DNA from: Certhia americana
Taxonomy: Eukaryota; Chordata; Aves; Passeriformes; Certhiidae
DNA: 64,000 bases
Reading direction: 5' to 3'
NCBI GenBank assembly: GCA_018697195.1
Contig: CM031857.1
Coordinates: 69,143,812-69,207,811 of the forward strand
Position numbers and translations under genes: made by a program. Shown here one piece after another: positions 11,394 through 23,100 of the stretch. The stretch's first letter is position 1. Each line of letters opens with the position of its first letter. The notes under the pieces are model-generated. The model worked only from the letters and a program-made list of their open reading frames with translations. It made no database searches and was not told where the DNA came from.

Positions 11394-14300
11394 GGTTGTT
11401 GATTTAAATCAGATTCTTGTGCAGAAGTTTATGTAAACAATGCCCCTGTTGATTTCAAGAGTCTGTGCTTTAAATTTTGCCTCCTAAGATACAGCTTAGG
11501 GGCAAAGGGAGAGAGACTGCAAAGGAAAACAAGTTTCTTTCTTTGGGAACTGCATTCCTTTTCCCATCTTCTGTATGAGATGGAGTTAGAGTTAACGGCT
11601 TCCCAGGAAATCATCTTCTTTTGTTCAGGCACATCTTAGATGTTCCAAATATAAGACAAAAAGACCTGCAGACATCTCATATGATCCATAACTGCAAATT
11701 TTTTTCTAGTATACAGGGCCTTAAATCCATTTAGATGAATTTAACAGCCTCAGTATCATTTCCTCTGAGCTCAGTACTGGGTCCCTGATGGCTGTAGTCA
11801 TGACAAGTATGCAGTACATTGAGTACCAGGAGCTAAACTTTGCCTTGGGGTTTGTAATACCTGGTTCTTTAACCCCTTTACTGGGCTATTAACCAAAACA
11901 CAAACTTGTCCCTTTTGATCATACATCTAGCATTTTCTGTGGAAGAATGCTATGGTCCAGTAGCAAGCCCACTACCATGGAAAAACTGAAACCAGGAGGC
12001 AATAGAGCTCTAATAAATCTAATGAAAAATTATTTCAACAGTGAAATCATGTTTTTTTGATATTATAGATAGGGAAAGTCAGTCACCGGGACCATGTGGT
12101 AGTTGATCAAAACTGTGGAAGCACTCATGTATTTGAGACACTTGCTAGGGATCAGAGAGCCTTTGGGTTTCTCTCAGAACTGCAGAGATCTTCTTCAGAC
12201 ATGGGCACATGTTTCTTACCAGATTTCCATGGACTTCAGTGTGACCATGACATGCAAACAAAATCTTTTATTTATTTCAAAGGAAGAGAACTGTATCAAG
12301 ATTTTCTTTTTGTTTTTCTTGCTCTTGTTAGTCTCTGATGCCTTTCTACAGAATGATCTTGGAGGAGATTTTTTTGGTAAACCATTACTCTGCAATATTG
12401 TTCTGTTCCAAGAGATTTGGTGGCACTATAGTTTCTCTTGTTTCAGTGAGATTTATGCAATGGAATAGTGGAGTGAAGAAGCTAATGAAACTGCTCACAA
12501 AAGGTGAGACTTCATCTGTCCCACACAAACAGGCCCAGTGCAAACATATGCTGTGAAATATTATTTAGTCAGTGTTTTTCTAACTGCAGTGTGCTGAGAA
12601 CTGGCTGATTACCCTGGGCCATCTCTCCTTCCTGCTTTCAGCTGCCAAATTGCATTAGTCATACTTTCCTGTATTTTTCATAAAAGTAATTACTCTATGG
12701 GTACAGGGGGCTTTACTGGATGGTAAATATCTATGTGAGTCTGTGGCACTTACCGTGTTGCTTATCCTTTCCCTAGGTGATTTAGAAAAATTGATGTTCA
12801 TTACACAAATTAAATTATTATGCCATTTGACTTTTCAATAACGTGTTAATTTTAAATTAACTGCCATATAGCACTCTCTCCATCTTTCTTTGATCTCTCC
12901 ATACAAACTTAGATTTTATAAATGGGGAAGATGGCAAAACCAGAAGTTTTCTCTTACTGATGTCATAAGTACAAGGAAACCAAGATTAGTGACAGTGTTT
13001 TAGAGAATTCTAATCTCAATTCCTACCTTTGTAAAAAAGTATCACTTTTTGGAACATAGATCAAGACATTTAAGGTTCACCCCCCTGTTCTGCAGCAAGA
13101 GCTCCAGAACACAGTATTGAACTTGACAGAATGTGTATTTCATACCCTTATAAGTATTCTTTCTGTCAATATTCAATTTTATTCTGATTATGCAACATCT
13201 CCATTGCAAGAAGAAAAGAACAAAGGAACCCCTTTTAGCATGTGCTATTCCATAACTAAAAAAAACGCTTTGTGGAAGAAACTTCCAGTGAAGAAAATAT
13301 GCCCATTAATTTTAATAATCACAACATTAAAATGGAAATAACTTCTGAGCATGTACAATCAGATATACAACCACATATAATTTATATTCTTCCCTACCAG
13401 GGGATTCAAAGTATTCTATGATGTAACATTTTGTAAATTCCTGTTTCCTTGTTTAGCTGAAGTCCCTCTTAAAATATCAGCTGCTGATGTATGATATGTG
13501 ACTAGGAAGTAAATATGAAGGCCAACAGTCTTAAATTAATAAGGAAGTAAAATTTACACATGCCTTATTGAACAATCATGAAATTTTTCCTTTTACTTCA
13601 CAATATCTCCTTTAAGATACCTGAAAGCAACAGTTCCATTGCTTTTGCTTTCACAGTATTTACTCTTTGATAAGAAAATGTCCTGAATTATTTTTGAGAA
13701 GTGGACCGCTTATGTTTGTTTCTTAAAAAAGCTAAAAATTACAAAACCAGCACATAAGACTATGAGAAGGGAAGGCAGAGGGAAGGGCCAATGAAAGGAG
13801 AAAGAAAGATGAAACACTGATGTAATAGGCAACTGTTCTGTCCTGTCTTGTTGAGGCTTGAGACACCAAGTTTTTCTTGCCAGACTTGAAATACACTATT
13901 AGTGAAACTTCTCTGAAACTTTTGAAAATATATTTTTTCAGACCATTTTGAACAAAAGCTCAAAACCAGGCTATATTTTTTATTTCAAACACTTAATTGT
14001 TTAATCAAATATTATAATGAGCTCACTAAGAGAGATGTGAATGTGATACTGCTAAGTCTGCCATGAAAAATCCATTAAAAATTTAAGAAGCCTGAAAGTG
14101 AATCCTTTTTGTTTGGGGTAGGCTGTTAGTATACTGATTTCAGATGCTAATATCCTGAACTGATGCTGAAAGCCTATGCTGATTGTTACTTTAAAAACAC
14201 TTAGTTACCTGACTGCATACTTAAAATTTATGTTGAAATACATAAAGAAATATTTTTTTTTTAGGCATGTCTTATTACCAAGCAGGAGAAATAGAATAAG

Positions 14301-15607
14301 GGTCTTGTATCAGTATTTTGAAGAACAGACTTATGAATACAGAGATACTAGGTTACCTGATATTTGTACCTGGTATTTGATGCAACAGTCGAGCAATGCC
14401 AATTTCCTGTAGGCAGTTTCTTCTGATACAATAATTATTACAAGGCATGGCTCTAAATTTAGGCCAGGAAGGCAATTTTGAAACAGTAGAATTATTTATC
14501 TTGAATGAATGATATCACTAAAAACATTTAGAATTTCAGCCAAATGCAACTGAAGGAATAGGATGCTTTTGTCTTCCTGCTTCTCCTATAGTTATGAAAA
14601 TAGAGACTTAGACTGTTGAGTGAAGCAACAGGTGACTAATGCAGAGTTCAACACCTTTTTATGTGTTTTGCTTTGCTTTCAAGAATCAAATGCAAGAGAG
14701 TGATCTAATAAGTAGGCTACAGAGTCAGACTTCTCTTGCCTAATCTCCTTCTTGATCAGTTATCTTTTCATTGCTATCTGCAGATAGCAGATATGGCTTC
14801 AGCTGAACAGGTGGATCACATCTCTCCTGAGTCCTGCGTGGCTTTGTATGTGGTATGCTTAAAGAATCAAGTCTCAGCAGGCTGAGAAGTGATTTGAATC
14901 CAGACACTTGACTTCCTAGGCAACCGCTTTCATAATAAAACTGTTATAAAACTGCAGGAAGATTATTATAAATCCTGTCTAGATTTTATAATCAATAAAA
15001 TTCTTTGCACAAGTGTTGGCTTTCATCTTAACAGGGAGAGAAAGGTGTCCTTTCCGTGGTAAGGACCTGCCTAGTTTGTAAATTCAGAGTTGAGTAGGCA
15101 CTCAACTGTTTGGATCAGCAAAAAACATATCCCCTTTAGGTATGTGCAAGAACAGGATACTTGGGTTTTGGAATAAGTGCTTCTTGGGACCTTGGCCAAG
15201 GATTTTTGGAGAGTGCTCTGGGACTTAGATGCCTGAATCTCATTGAAAGTGTACTGTATGGGCTACTGTGAAGTACTGGATTGTACCTTTAAACATTTAT
15301 GATGTGGAAAACTTCATATGTTTGGGAAGATAAAGATTGTATCTTTGCTTCAGGAATAACTTGAAGCCTGGAGAGCTTCTAGAACCTCTCAGAGGTTTTT
15401 CATTTCCCTTTCATTGAAAAATCTGAATTCAGGCATCTGTGCATACCCTGTGTGCCTATGGAAAGTGTACATATTTTAAAGAAGGCAGCTGTCAGTCTTG
15501 TCTTCTTCATGTTGCCTGTATGATATTGTCACTAAAACACAGAACACAGGAGGGAAGTCATACTAGGGACAAGTCTCTAAATATTTAAAGTTGGATTTGT
15601 GAGGTTG

Positions 15608-15650
15608 TTTGGGGGGTTTTTGTTTGTTTGTTTGTTTGTTTTGTTTATCT
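15608..15650. repeat. (TTTG)n microsatellite with G6 start
   Basis: A GGGGGG run leads into about six TTTG units and a TTTTG interruption. The open frame starting at 15609 reads through this repeat as Phe/Leu/Cys and is not a gene. Confidence 0.8.
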
Positions 15651-17122
15651 GTTGTTTTGTGTGAAGTTCTGATTATAATCCAGCTTTCTCCTGCATTGAG
15701 CAGGCAATTGATTGAGCAGGTAACCAGTGTGATAAAACAACTGTTATTCCACTATTGTTATTTTTATGTGAACATAGACTATCTGGAACTCATTATTTCC
15801 TAGAACATATTCTTGAGCCTGACACTCTCCAGCTAAAGGGGGGAATGAAGTAGAATTGCAATAGCTAAACCCAAAATTATGATCCTGAGAATCCTTATCT
15901 TATTCTTCAATTCTATATACTCCTGATTTCTGCACTTCTTTCTATTTAGTTTTTCATTTTGAAGCATCCTAGAAGCCTCACCATAATGAGTTTTCCCTTT
16001 TTGTGTGCAACATACTGAGACAGAGGGAAATCTGGAGCAGATAAAAAAATCAGCTGTGTGAAAGTTTATAGTGGAGTAGCATGATAAGAAACAGAAAAGT
16101 GTTTGTTTTCTGTATAGTAACTATATGGGATTTTGTTATGCCTACTGTAAAACCACAATGATTTATGAGAAGAAGCATTTTAACTACACAACAACAAGCT
16201 AAATGTTTCCCTGTGTGGGATAACACAACACTTTCTCTGCTGGCTGAGTCTGCAGGGCCATCTACATTTATCACTCTCATAAAGTCCTCTGAATAAGTAA
16301 AAACTCCTCTCACCCGCTCTTGCCTGTGGCTTTTAAACAGGAAGGAAGTATCATTTTCTTCTGCCCTAGCACAAAGAGAGCTCTGAGCATCTAATTACAG
16401 TTTCTGTGAGCAAATGGAACCAGAAAAGCATTTCCCTGTAGCTAAAATGCCCGAGCAGAGCTTGCACTCTCTCAGTTTTCTCAGACTAAAGTTGAAAATC
16501 TGCTCTCTAAATTATTCCATTGCTTTACAGAGGAAGTATTAATTACATTACTGCAAATGTAGATTGGGGTGGGATGTAATTACAGGGTCGGCTTTGTGTC
16601 TGTTGTCCAACAGAATTAGGCAGGAAGTGTTTGCAATGCCAGCAGTTTCAGGTGTTTTGCAACCTATTATATTTGCTGGTTCTCACCAGGTCTCACAGAT
16701 GGATCAGGTGACTTTCTGCTGCCCGATTGTCTGGAAAATCCACAAAGCTGCTATTACTACAGGTTCATGGCTTTTACAAGGTGGATGGGTTTAAATTTTT
16801 AGAGGAGGAAAAGAAAAAAGTAAAAATCCATTCTTCTCCATTCAAGCCTTGCCAAATTTTGCTTTCTTCCTTTAATCAAAGACTTATTTTTCTGTTTGTT
16901 TTCAAGTTTCCTAGTTTTAATCCTCTGTTTTTTGTCCATTGTTTCTGCTCCTCTGAGAATATCTTGTTATGGGGAGAAAATGGTAGTGCATGCAGAGGGG
17001 AAAACCATCAGCCTATGCAACAGGAAAAAGAGCAGGCACTGGGTTGCCATGACTGGGCACCATATTGGCATACTGGGACATGCGGACATGCACTTGACTT
17101 CCACTTTAGCCACAGCATGGAC
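15651..17122. other. Non-coding stretch, no gene seen
   Basis: No supported exon. Part of this stretch (about 16380-16620) has several TAATTA-type motifs within unique sequence, the texture often seen in conserved non-coding elements. Without an alignment I cannot claim conservation. Confidence 0.6.
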
Positions 17123-17197
17123 TTTTTTTTTTTGTTTTTTTTTGTTTTTTTTTTTTTTTTTTAAATTTTTTTTTTTTTTTTGTGTGTGTGTGTGTGT
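17123..17197. repeat. T-rich tract followed by (TG)n
   Basis: About 58 bases of almost pure T, broken by single G and AAA interruptions, run directly into eight TG units. The long T runs create the poly-Phe end of the open frames at 16727-17164 and 16896-17315, which are therefore not evidence of a protein. Confidence 0.9.
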
Positions 17198-19898
17198 CTT
17201 TCAGGAAAACACCTCTTCTGGGGAGGGGGGCTTGGTGGATGGTAGAAAGAAAATGAAATTCCTGTACTCTTCAGTTGCTGGTGCTGTCACCAGGCATAAT
17301 TTCAGCCTGAGATGAATGAACATATCCCAGAAAAAATGCCTGATCATGGCTCAGGAGTGATAGAGACCATTATCTGCAGACATCTTTGATGAAGATTTCT
17401 TGTGCAGAAGGAAGAGGGTTGGTTTGTATGGAGACAGGCTGTTCTCTTCCAGTTGAACTGGGTGCAAGTAGATGGTCTTGGGAATAGTTAACTTCTTTGT
17501 ACAGACATGGTCAATGTTTCTGGATATATTTCACTTGAGCTCTAAGCAAGTGGCTGTCCGTGTTTAAACATGATTTAATCAAAAAAATGGGATGACAGTT
17601 CATCAGGGAAATAGATTTTTAAGAGGCAATCCTCTGCTATTTGACCAGCTTCTTCATAAAACCTATTTTTACTGACTGCTGTACATGAATAATATGCTCT
17701 GGTCTGTAGAAGTCTAAATGAAACAATCTTATCCACTGAAAACAGTTAGACAGGGAAAGACAGCAGTCTCTTCATATATCTTCTTCTGGGTCAAACCATG
17801 TGGCTAGAGATACCACCACTGCCTTCATCCATGTGTTTCTACTATTGCATTCTATCCAATGAACCACTTCCACTGAACATGAAATTTTGTCTGACCATGA
17901 ACAGTCAAATTGAGTTTGCCTGCCTGTTGCAGAAAAGCAGGACAGGGGGAAAACGGCAAGAAGCAACAGCACAGGCTGGGACTTGTAACCAGGCCAACCA
18001 ACACAATTACAGATGAAAAAGGAAATAGCAATCACAGTGAAGACACTGCAGCTGTATGTTTTTCTGGCACTATTACTAGTTCTTTTATTTAGGGGGACAA
18101 GTCCTAAAAAGATATATTCTGGTATTGTGGTTTTATCTGGTTCTGTAAAACCTTAAGGTCAAGATCAAGGCACATAAAACATTAATTAGCCTGATTTTTA
18201 GGTCAAATGTAAGAACTGTGTAATGCTCCAGGTTCACCCATTTCTCTATGCCATTCATCTTTAATAATATAAACATTCAGAATATACCAACATCAATTTG
18301 TCATTGTAAAGTCTTTGCATACAGTTTTCAGTTTTCTGTGTTAGCAAAAATGGAAGGCATGTATTTTCTTTTAGCCCTTAAACTTATGTAAATATGAAAG
18401 GTAGATGCCAAAGCAATACATGCCTTCAAAATTCTTAAAATAGATAGGATAGCTATTACGTATGTACAGCCCCCATGAATGCCAGCATTTAAGATGTATG
18501 TTCATGCATATACTGTGCCTGGTGTAGTGAAGTGTGGAAAATATTTATATTCATTCTTGAAGAAATGACCTTAATAATTCATTTTGGACTCTACCTCTCC
18601 TGAATTACAGTTGCCTCACTTGTGGAGTATTTTCCATATCTTGGAAAGACCCTAATAAATTCTAATACTTTCCTAAGTGTGGAAATAATTAGTAGTTTAT
18701 GATGTCACAGATTTGCAACCTTTTTTTCATAGCTGTGGTTGCAAGAAGCACATATTTCCTTTCTGTTCCCTCATGCTTAACTGTGTTTTTAATTTCTTTC
18801 AGTGATAATTAAGGCTTTTTTAGAAAGATGCAGTATTTGTTTCAGATGTGCTTGGAAACTAACTGGAAAATTTGTATGAAAAAGCAATATATCTATGAGA
18901 TATCAGTGATAAGAAGCACAAATAGTTTGATTATTCTAAAGATGACTTTTCTAATTTACCTGGCAAGACTCATTTTTGATATGAACTAGTAGAGCAAATA
19001 GCAGATCATCATGCTAAGGTTTTACAGACATTATTGAAACATGATTTTACTCCTTAACAGCTTTGCATATTACCAGAACAAGTTAAAAAATATCTAGCAG
19101 TTATTAAATGTGAGGATTTCACACAAAAAGTGAGAATTCTAGGATGAGGATTGCACGCAAATTAAAGAATGAACAATGTTGAACTTGGAATGACATTCAG
19201 AGGAATGAAGCAGTTTTAGATGGTTTTGGTTCAAATGCAGGCTGGATCTGAACAATTAGACGTCTCTCCAGAAGTGATTCCAATGTGTGTACACATGAGT
19301 GCAAGTGAAAACTTACTAAGAAATCTTAGGGCAGAGAGGGAAAAAGATTAGGAACAAGTGTTACGGGATAAAGGAATTCACCAAAAGAGTAAAGACTGTA
19401 TTCTGGCTTGGTCAATACATGTGGTGCTAACTGAAAAAAGGGCAAAGTTCTTTTCACGTCCAGTCAGATTCTCATCTTTTTTCACATGTGGAACTTACTA
19501 AAAGACAACTGCAGATGAGAGGGATTCAACACACAGTGTGTTACCTTTTTAACATTCCAGAATGTGCTTCTTTAGCAAAAGAACTTGCTGGCTGCTTTGC
19601 ACACTTCTTTTGCACGTGAATTAGTCTTTCAAGTGCTTAAACACTTCCAAAAATTTAAACAGATGCAAGGTTACTAAACAGTTTCAGGAATGTCAGAAGT
19701 CATAGCATATGTTTAGTATGCATATATACTAAACTTTAAATCTTCTGTATATTTGTTTCCTTTTTGATACATTCTCCTGGTCTATGAATTTATAGATTTG
19801 TATTTATCGTTCTCTTCTTGCATTTGGTCTTTTACTCATCCTCTTCCCTTTCTCTCGCCAGTTGTCTGTCTCATTCCTTGTGTTTCTTTCTATTTTTG
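17198..19898. other. Non-coding stretch, no gene seen
   Basis: AT-rich unique-looking sequence. Overlapping short frames on both strands around 17772-18092 have no recognisable content. No repeat family, RNA gene or splice pattern was recognised. Confidence 0.7.
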
Positions 19899-20031
19899 GG
19901 GGTGGGAGGGGATTGCTTGTGTGTTTGTTTGTGTGCTTTGGTGGGTTTTATGTGTGTGTGTGGGGGGGGGGGGGGGGGGGGTTTTTTTTTTGTTTGTTTG
20001 TTTGGTTGGTTTTTTTGGGTTTTTTGTTCCA
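19899..20031. repeat. TG/TTTG-rich tract with a G20 run
   Basis: A G- and T-only region on the plus strand contains GGGGGTGGGAGGGG, several TTTG units, a short (TG)n run, an uninterrupted run of twenty G at 19962-19981, then T10 and more TTTG and TTTTTTGGG units. The G-run plus the neighbouring GGG blocks could fold as a G-quadruplex. Three overlapping open frames here (19798-20062) are Gly/Phe/Val/Cys strings produced by the repeat. Confidence 0.9.
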
Positions 20032-20135
20032 AAAGAAGATGAAGTACCAGCTTTTTAGATAATGGTTAGTAAAGACAGAGGTTGTAGGCATTCCAGAATT
20101 GCCCACATGGTTCAATAATGGAATAGCTCTGGATT

Positions 20136-20156
20136 AAAAAAAAAAAAAAAAAAAAA
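20136..20156. repeat. Poly-A tract (A21)
   Basis: Twenty-one uninterrupted A residues. No SINE or processed-gene body was recognised upstream. Confidence 0.9.
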
Positions 20157-23100
20157 GAAACATTAGGAAAATGTGAAAGGATACATGTAACATGCAGGTT
20201 ACTAAACAAAGACCATCTTGTGCAGAGTGTAAAGAAAACATAATGACTACAACCTGCCCTAGGGTTTGAAAACAATTTACTGAGAAGTCTTTTACAGTGG
20301 CTAGCTTCGAAGCCATTTCTAATTAGGTAGCAGGTAATTCAAAATCTGTTTAAGTACGTTCAATAAATTTCCTTCAGAGTTTCAGTGTTATAAATCTTTC
20401 ATGATGATTTTTTGGATCTTCAGGAATTAACAGATCCTAATCTCAGAGCTACAACACAGTCATATTTCATGACAGCATGTTTCAAAATGAATATATTTCC
20501 ATAAGAAAAGTTTCTAGCTAAACTGGACCTGACAGATGTGAACAGAGTAAAATATTTTTAGAGTGATTCACTCCTTGCAATTAGAATACTGTCTTTGTGT
20601 TTTGATAGCAAAATATAAAAAAAATGCCAGAAAACTTTGATTTCAAATATTCTTTTTTGATTTTACATAAGGAAACTGTGAATACTCTCAAAGTACCTAA
20701 CTTTATTCCACCTTTTCATATCTAGACTTCAGTCTGCTGCAGTGGAAAATACCTACAAAATTATTTGGTCTGTTTCCATCTCAATGCAAATCCAGGAAAA
20801 ATGTATCCCGTATGTCATGCATACGTTCCTAGATAAGCTGTGGTTAGATATGCCATAATAACATCAAAACACCACACTGCCCTACTCATTTTCCAGGGTG
20901 GGGGGACAAGACATCTTGGATGACATAGGTAGTGCAATGTGTGCTTGAGAGTTATTGTCACAGACAAGCAAGAACAGCTCTGGAGAAACAGCTCAAGTCT
21001 GGAAGGACTTTTGAGCTCAGTGTCCAAAACTAGGCAAACATGTACTGAGCTAACCTTGGAAGCAATGAATCTTTGTTCATGTACCATGTCATCCTAGCAG
21101 GGTATTTTCTGCAAAATAGGTGAACTGCCCACAGGTAATGGACAGTCAATTGTACCTGCTAATCTATTGCAGTGAAAGTATTCTGTGGCCCAAGTGCTGT
21201 ACAATGGAGGCAGCTGAATGTGGAATGGAAGTTCTTTGGAATATAGAAGATTAAGAAACTTATAAATAGGGCAGGCAGACTGAAAATAAGACAATGCAAA
21301 GACAAAAGAAGGAGATGGAAACAGCAAATTATTTAACCAAAGAGTACTTCCAGGTTACGAGAGAAGGAAATTTGGAAAAGACAAAAAGAAGAATTGAAAA
21401 CAATATGTAGACAGAGCTGATCAGAGCCTTAAAGGACAATGAATTTGTGGCACATTATTTAAATGTAGAAGAGAGAGCAAAATATTTTTGTCTAAGTCCT
21501 GTTAACACTAACTTGTTGGTAATGTTTGCACGTCTGACTTTGTGTACTTTTGAAGTTTTAAAGATGGTTGGAATGTTGTTAAAATGACAGTGCTACCTCC
21601 TCTAAGGTCTGCTTCTACTAGCAATGCATCAATCCTTCCATAAGTGAGTTCTGAATTGCCAAGTGTCCATGAGATTTACATTTTTAGTTCCATCCTTCAT
21701 TGGTGAGTAATGTTTGTCAGTTATTCCTACTGAATTAAGAAGAAAAAAATCAACAAATGTATGTATTATTCAATTAAAGTAACAAAAAAGAATATTTAAA
21801 ATATAAAGGGGAAATACACCCCAATTTTTTTTAATATTTTTTTTAAAAACAAAACATCTAGAGAATTGTGCTTTATGAAATGGATTGCATGTTGACAGAC
21901 AGCAATGTGTTTTTCAGATACTCTTTTAAGTTTTTTTTCTGTGCCTCATATCCCAAGAGTAGAGTACACTCTGTAAGTTTCTCCTACGGTAAACCCAAAA
22001 AGTTCCTCCTAAAACTGTATCTGGAGCCCCAAAGAACATTCCTATTCTCTCTAGAAAAAGCAGAAGTGTCTATAGTGATATGAATATAAGTATTGAACAT
22101 CCCAAACTAGATTAAAAAAATTATTCGGAGAATAATTTAACGAGATTACAAAGAAAGAAAAAAGAACAGAGAGTATCTAAACATATGGCAGCTGTTTCAC
22201 TTGCATCTTCCAGGGCTGTATTGTCAGACATGAATGGGAGCAGCTGTGCTGCTGCTATCAGCATCTGATCTGATGCTGCCTGTCCTTAAGAATTTACGTG
22301 GTGATTTTGGCCTTCCTGAAGAGAAAATTCTTCTTTGTGTGTTTTGTCATTGTGAGCAATAGTGGACTCTGCTTTTTTTCTCAGAATATTTTTCCCTTCT
22401 GTAAGCTCTTCAAGCCCATCACAGTGTCTCAGTTTCCACTTCTTCTGTCTAATTTTGTCCCTAATCTCTTCATCACCTGTCTCAGATGAAGAAATGGTGC
22501 ACGTATCAGGTACCTCATCTCAAGGCTGGAAGCAGGCTACCCCATTTCAGGCTGTCACACCCTGATCTGACAGGGTGTCCATCATTTTCCTGGATTGCAG
22601 CTTACTAAAGATTAAGAAATTTCCCAAAATGAGACTCAGATTTTCATTCAGTTGCCTTTACATGCAGTTCCAGTGCCATTTAAACAATCCTATGATATTT
22701 GGCCTGGTGTCCAGCTATTCTGTGGAAGGCCCAGGTTTCCCACCTACACTGTACCATGTCTATGAGCTTCATTTCAAAAACTAAAATACATGAGAATGAT
22801 TCAGTTGGTGCTGAGAATTGAAGTATGCCTGAGTCAAGCCTTTAATATAAGATATGGTGTGTAGTTAAGGCATATCTGTTCCAGATTGTTTCCATTATTT
22901 AGCTTTTCTCTTTTTCTTTGGCCTAACATGTAATGCATGGTAGAAGACATTTGTGGTTTGCTCACTAACCTGGTAAAGGATAGGCTAGTGTCTCCTCTAT
23001 AACCTTTGTAAAAAAAAAATCTATGACGTAAGAAAAGCTAATGTTTAAGAGGAGGCACTGGAAATCTAGGATTCGTGAATTGTTGCAGAGCTATAGGTAC

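Larger units (their letters stand above)
10081..15599. other. Non-coding stretch, no gene seen
   Basis: The first 250 bp are GC-richer (G-rich runs of GGGGTGGAG type near 10110-10170), then the sequence returns to AT-rich. It includes a five-unit TAAT repeat at 10620-10639 and an 18-T run at 11376-11393. The 125-codon plus frame at 10718-11095 and the overlapping frames at 12096-12556 have no recognisable domain and are interleaved in several frames, so I treat them as chance. Confidence 0.65.

Noticed and set aside
16727..17315. Longest open frames of the window (145 and 139 codons)
   Set aside because: They overlap in different frames, end in poly-Phe from the T tract, and contain no recognisable domain.
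19798..20062. Three overlapping Gly/Phe/Cys-rich frames resembling membrane proteins
   Set aside because: Produced by the G/T-only repeat; the same region is open in all three plus frames.
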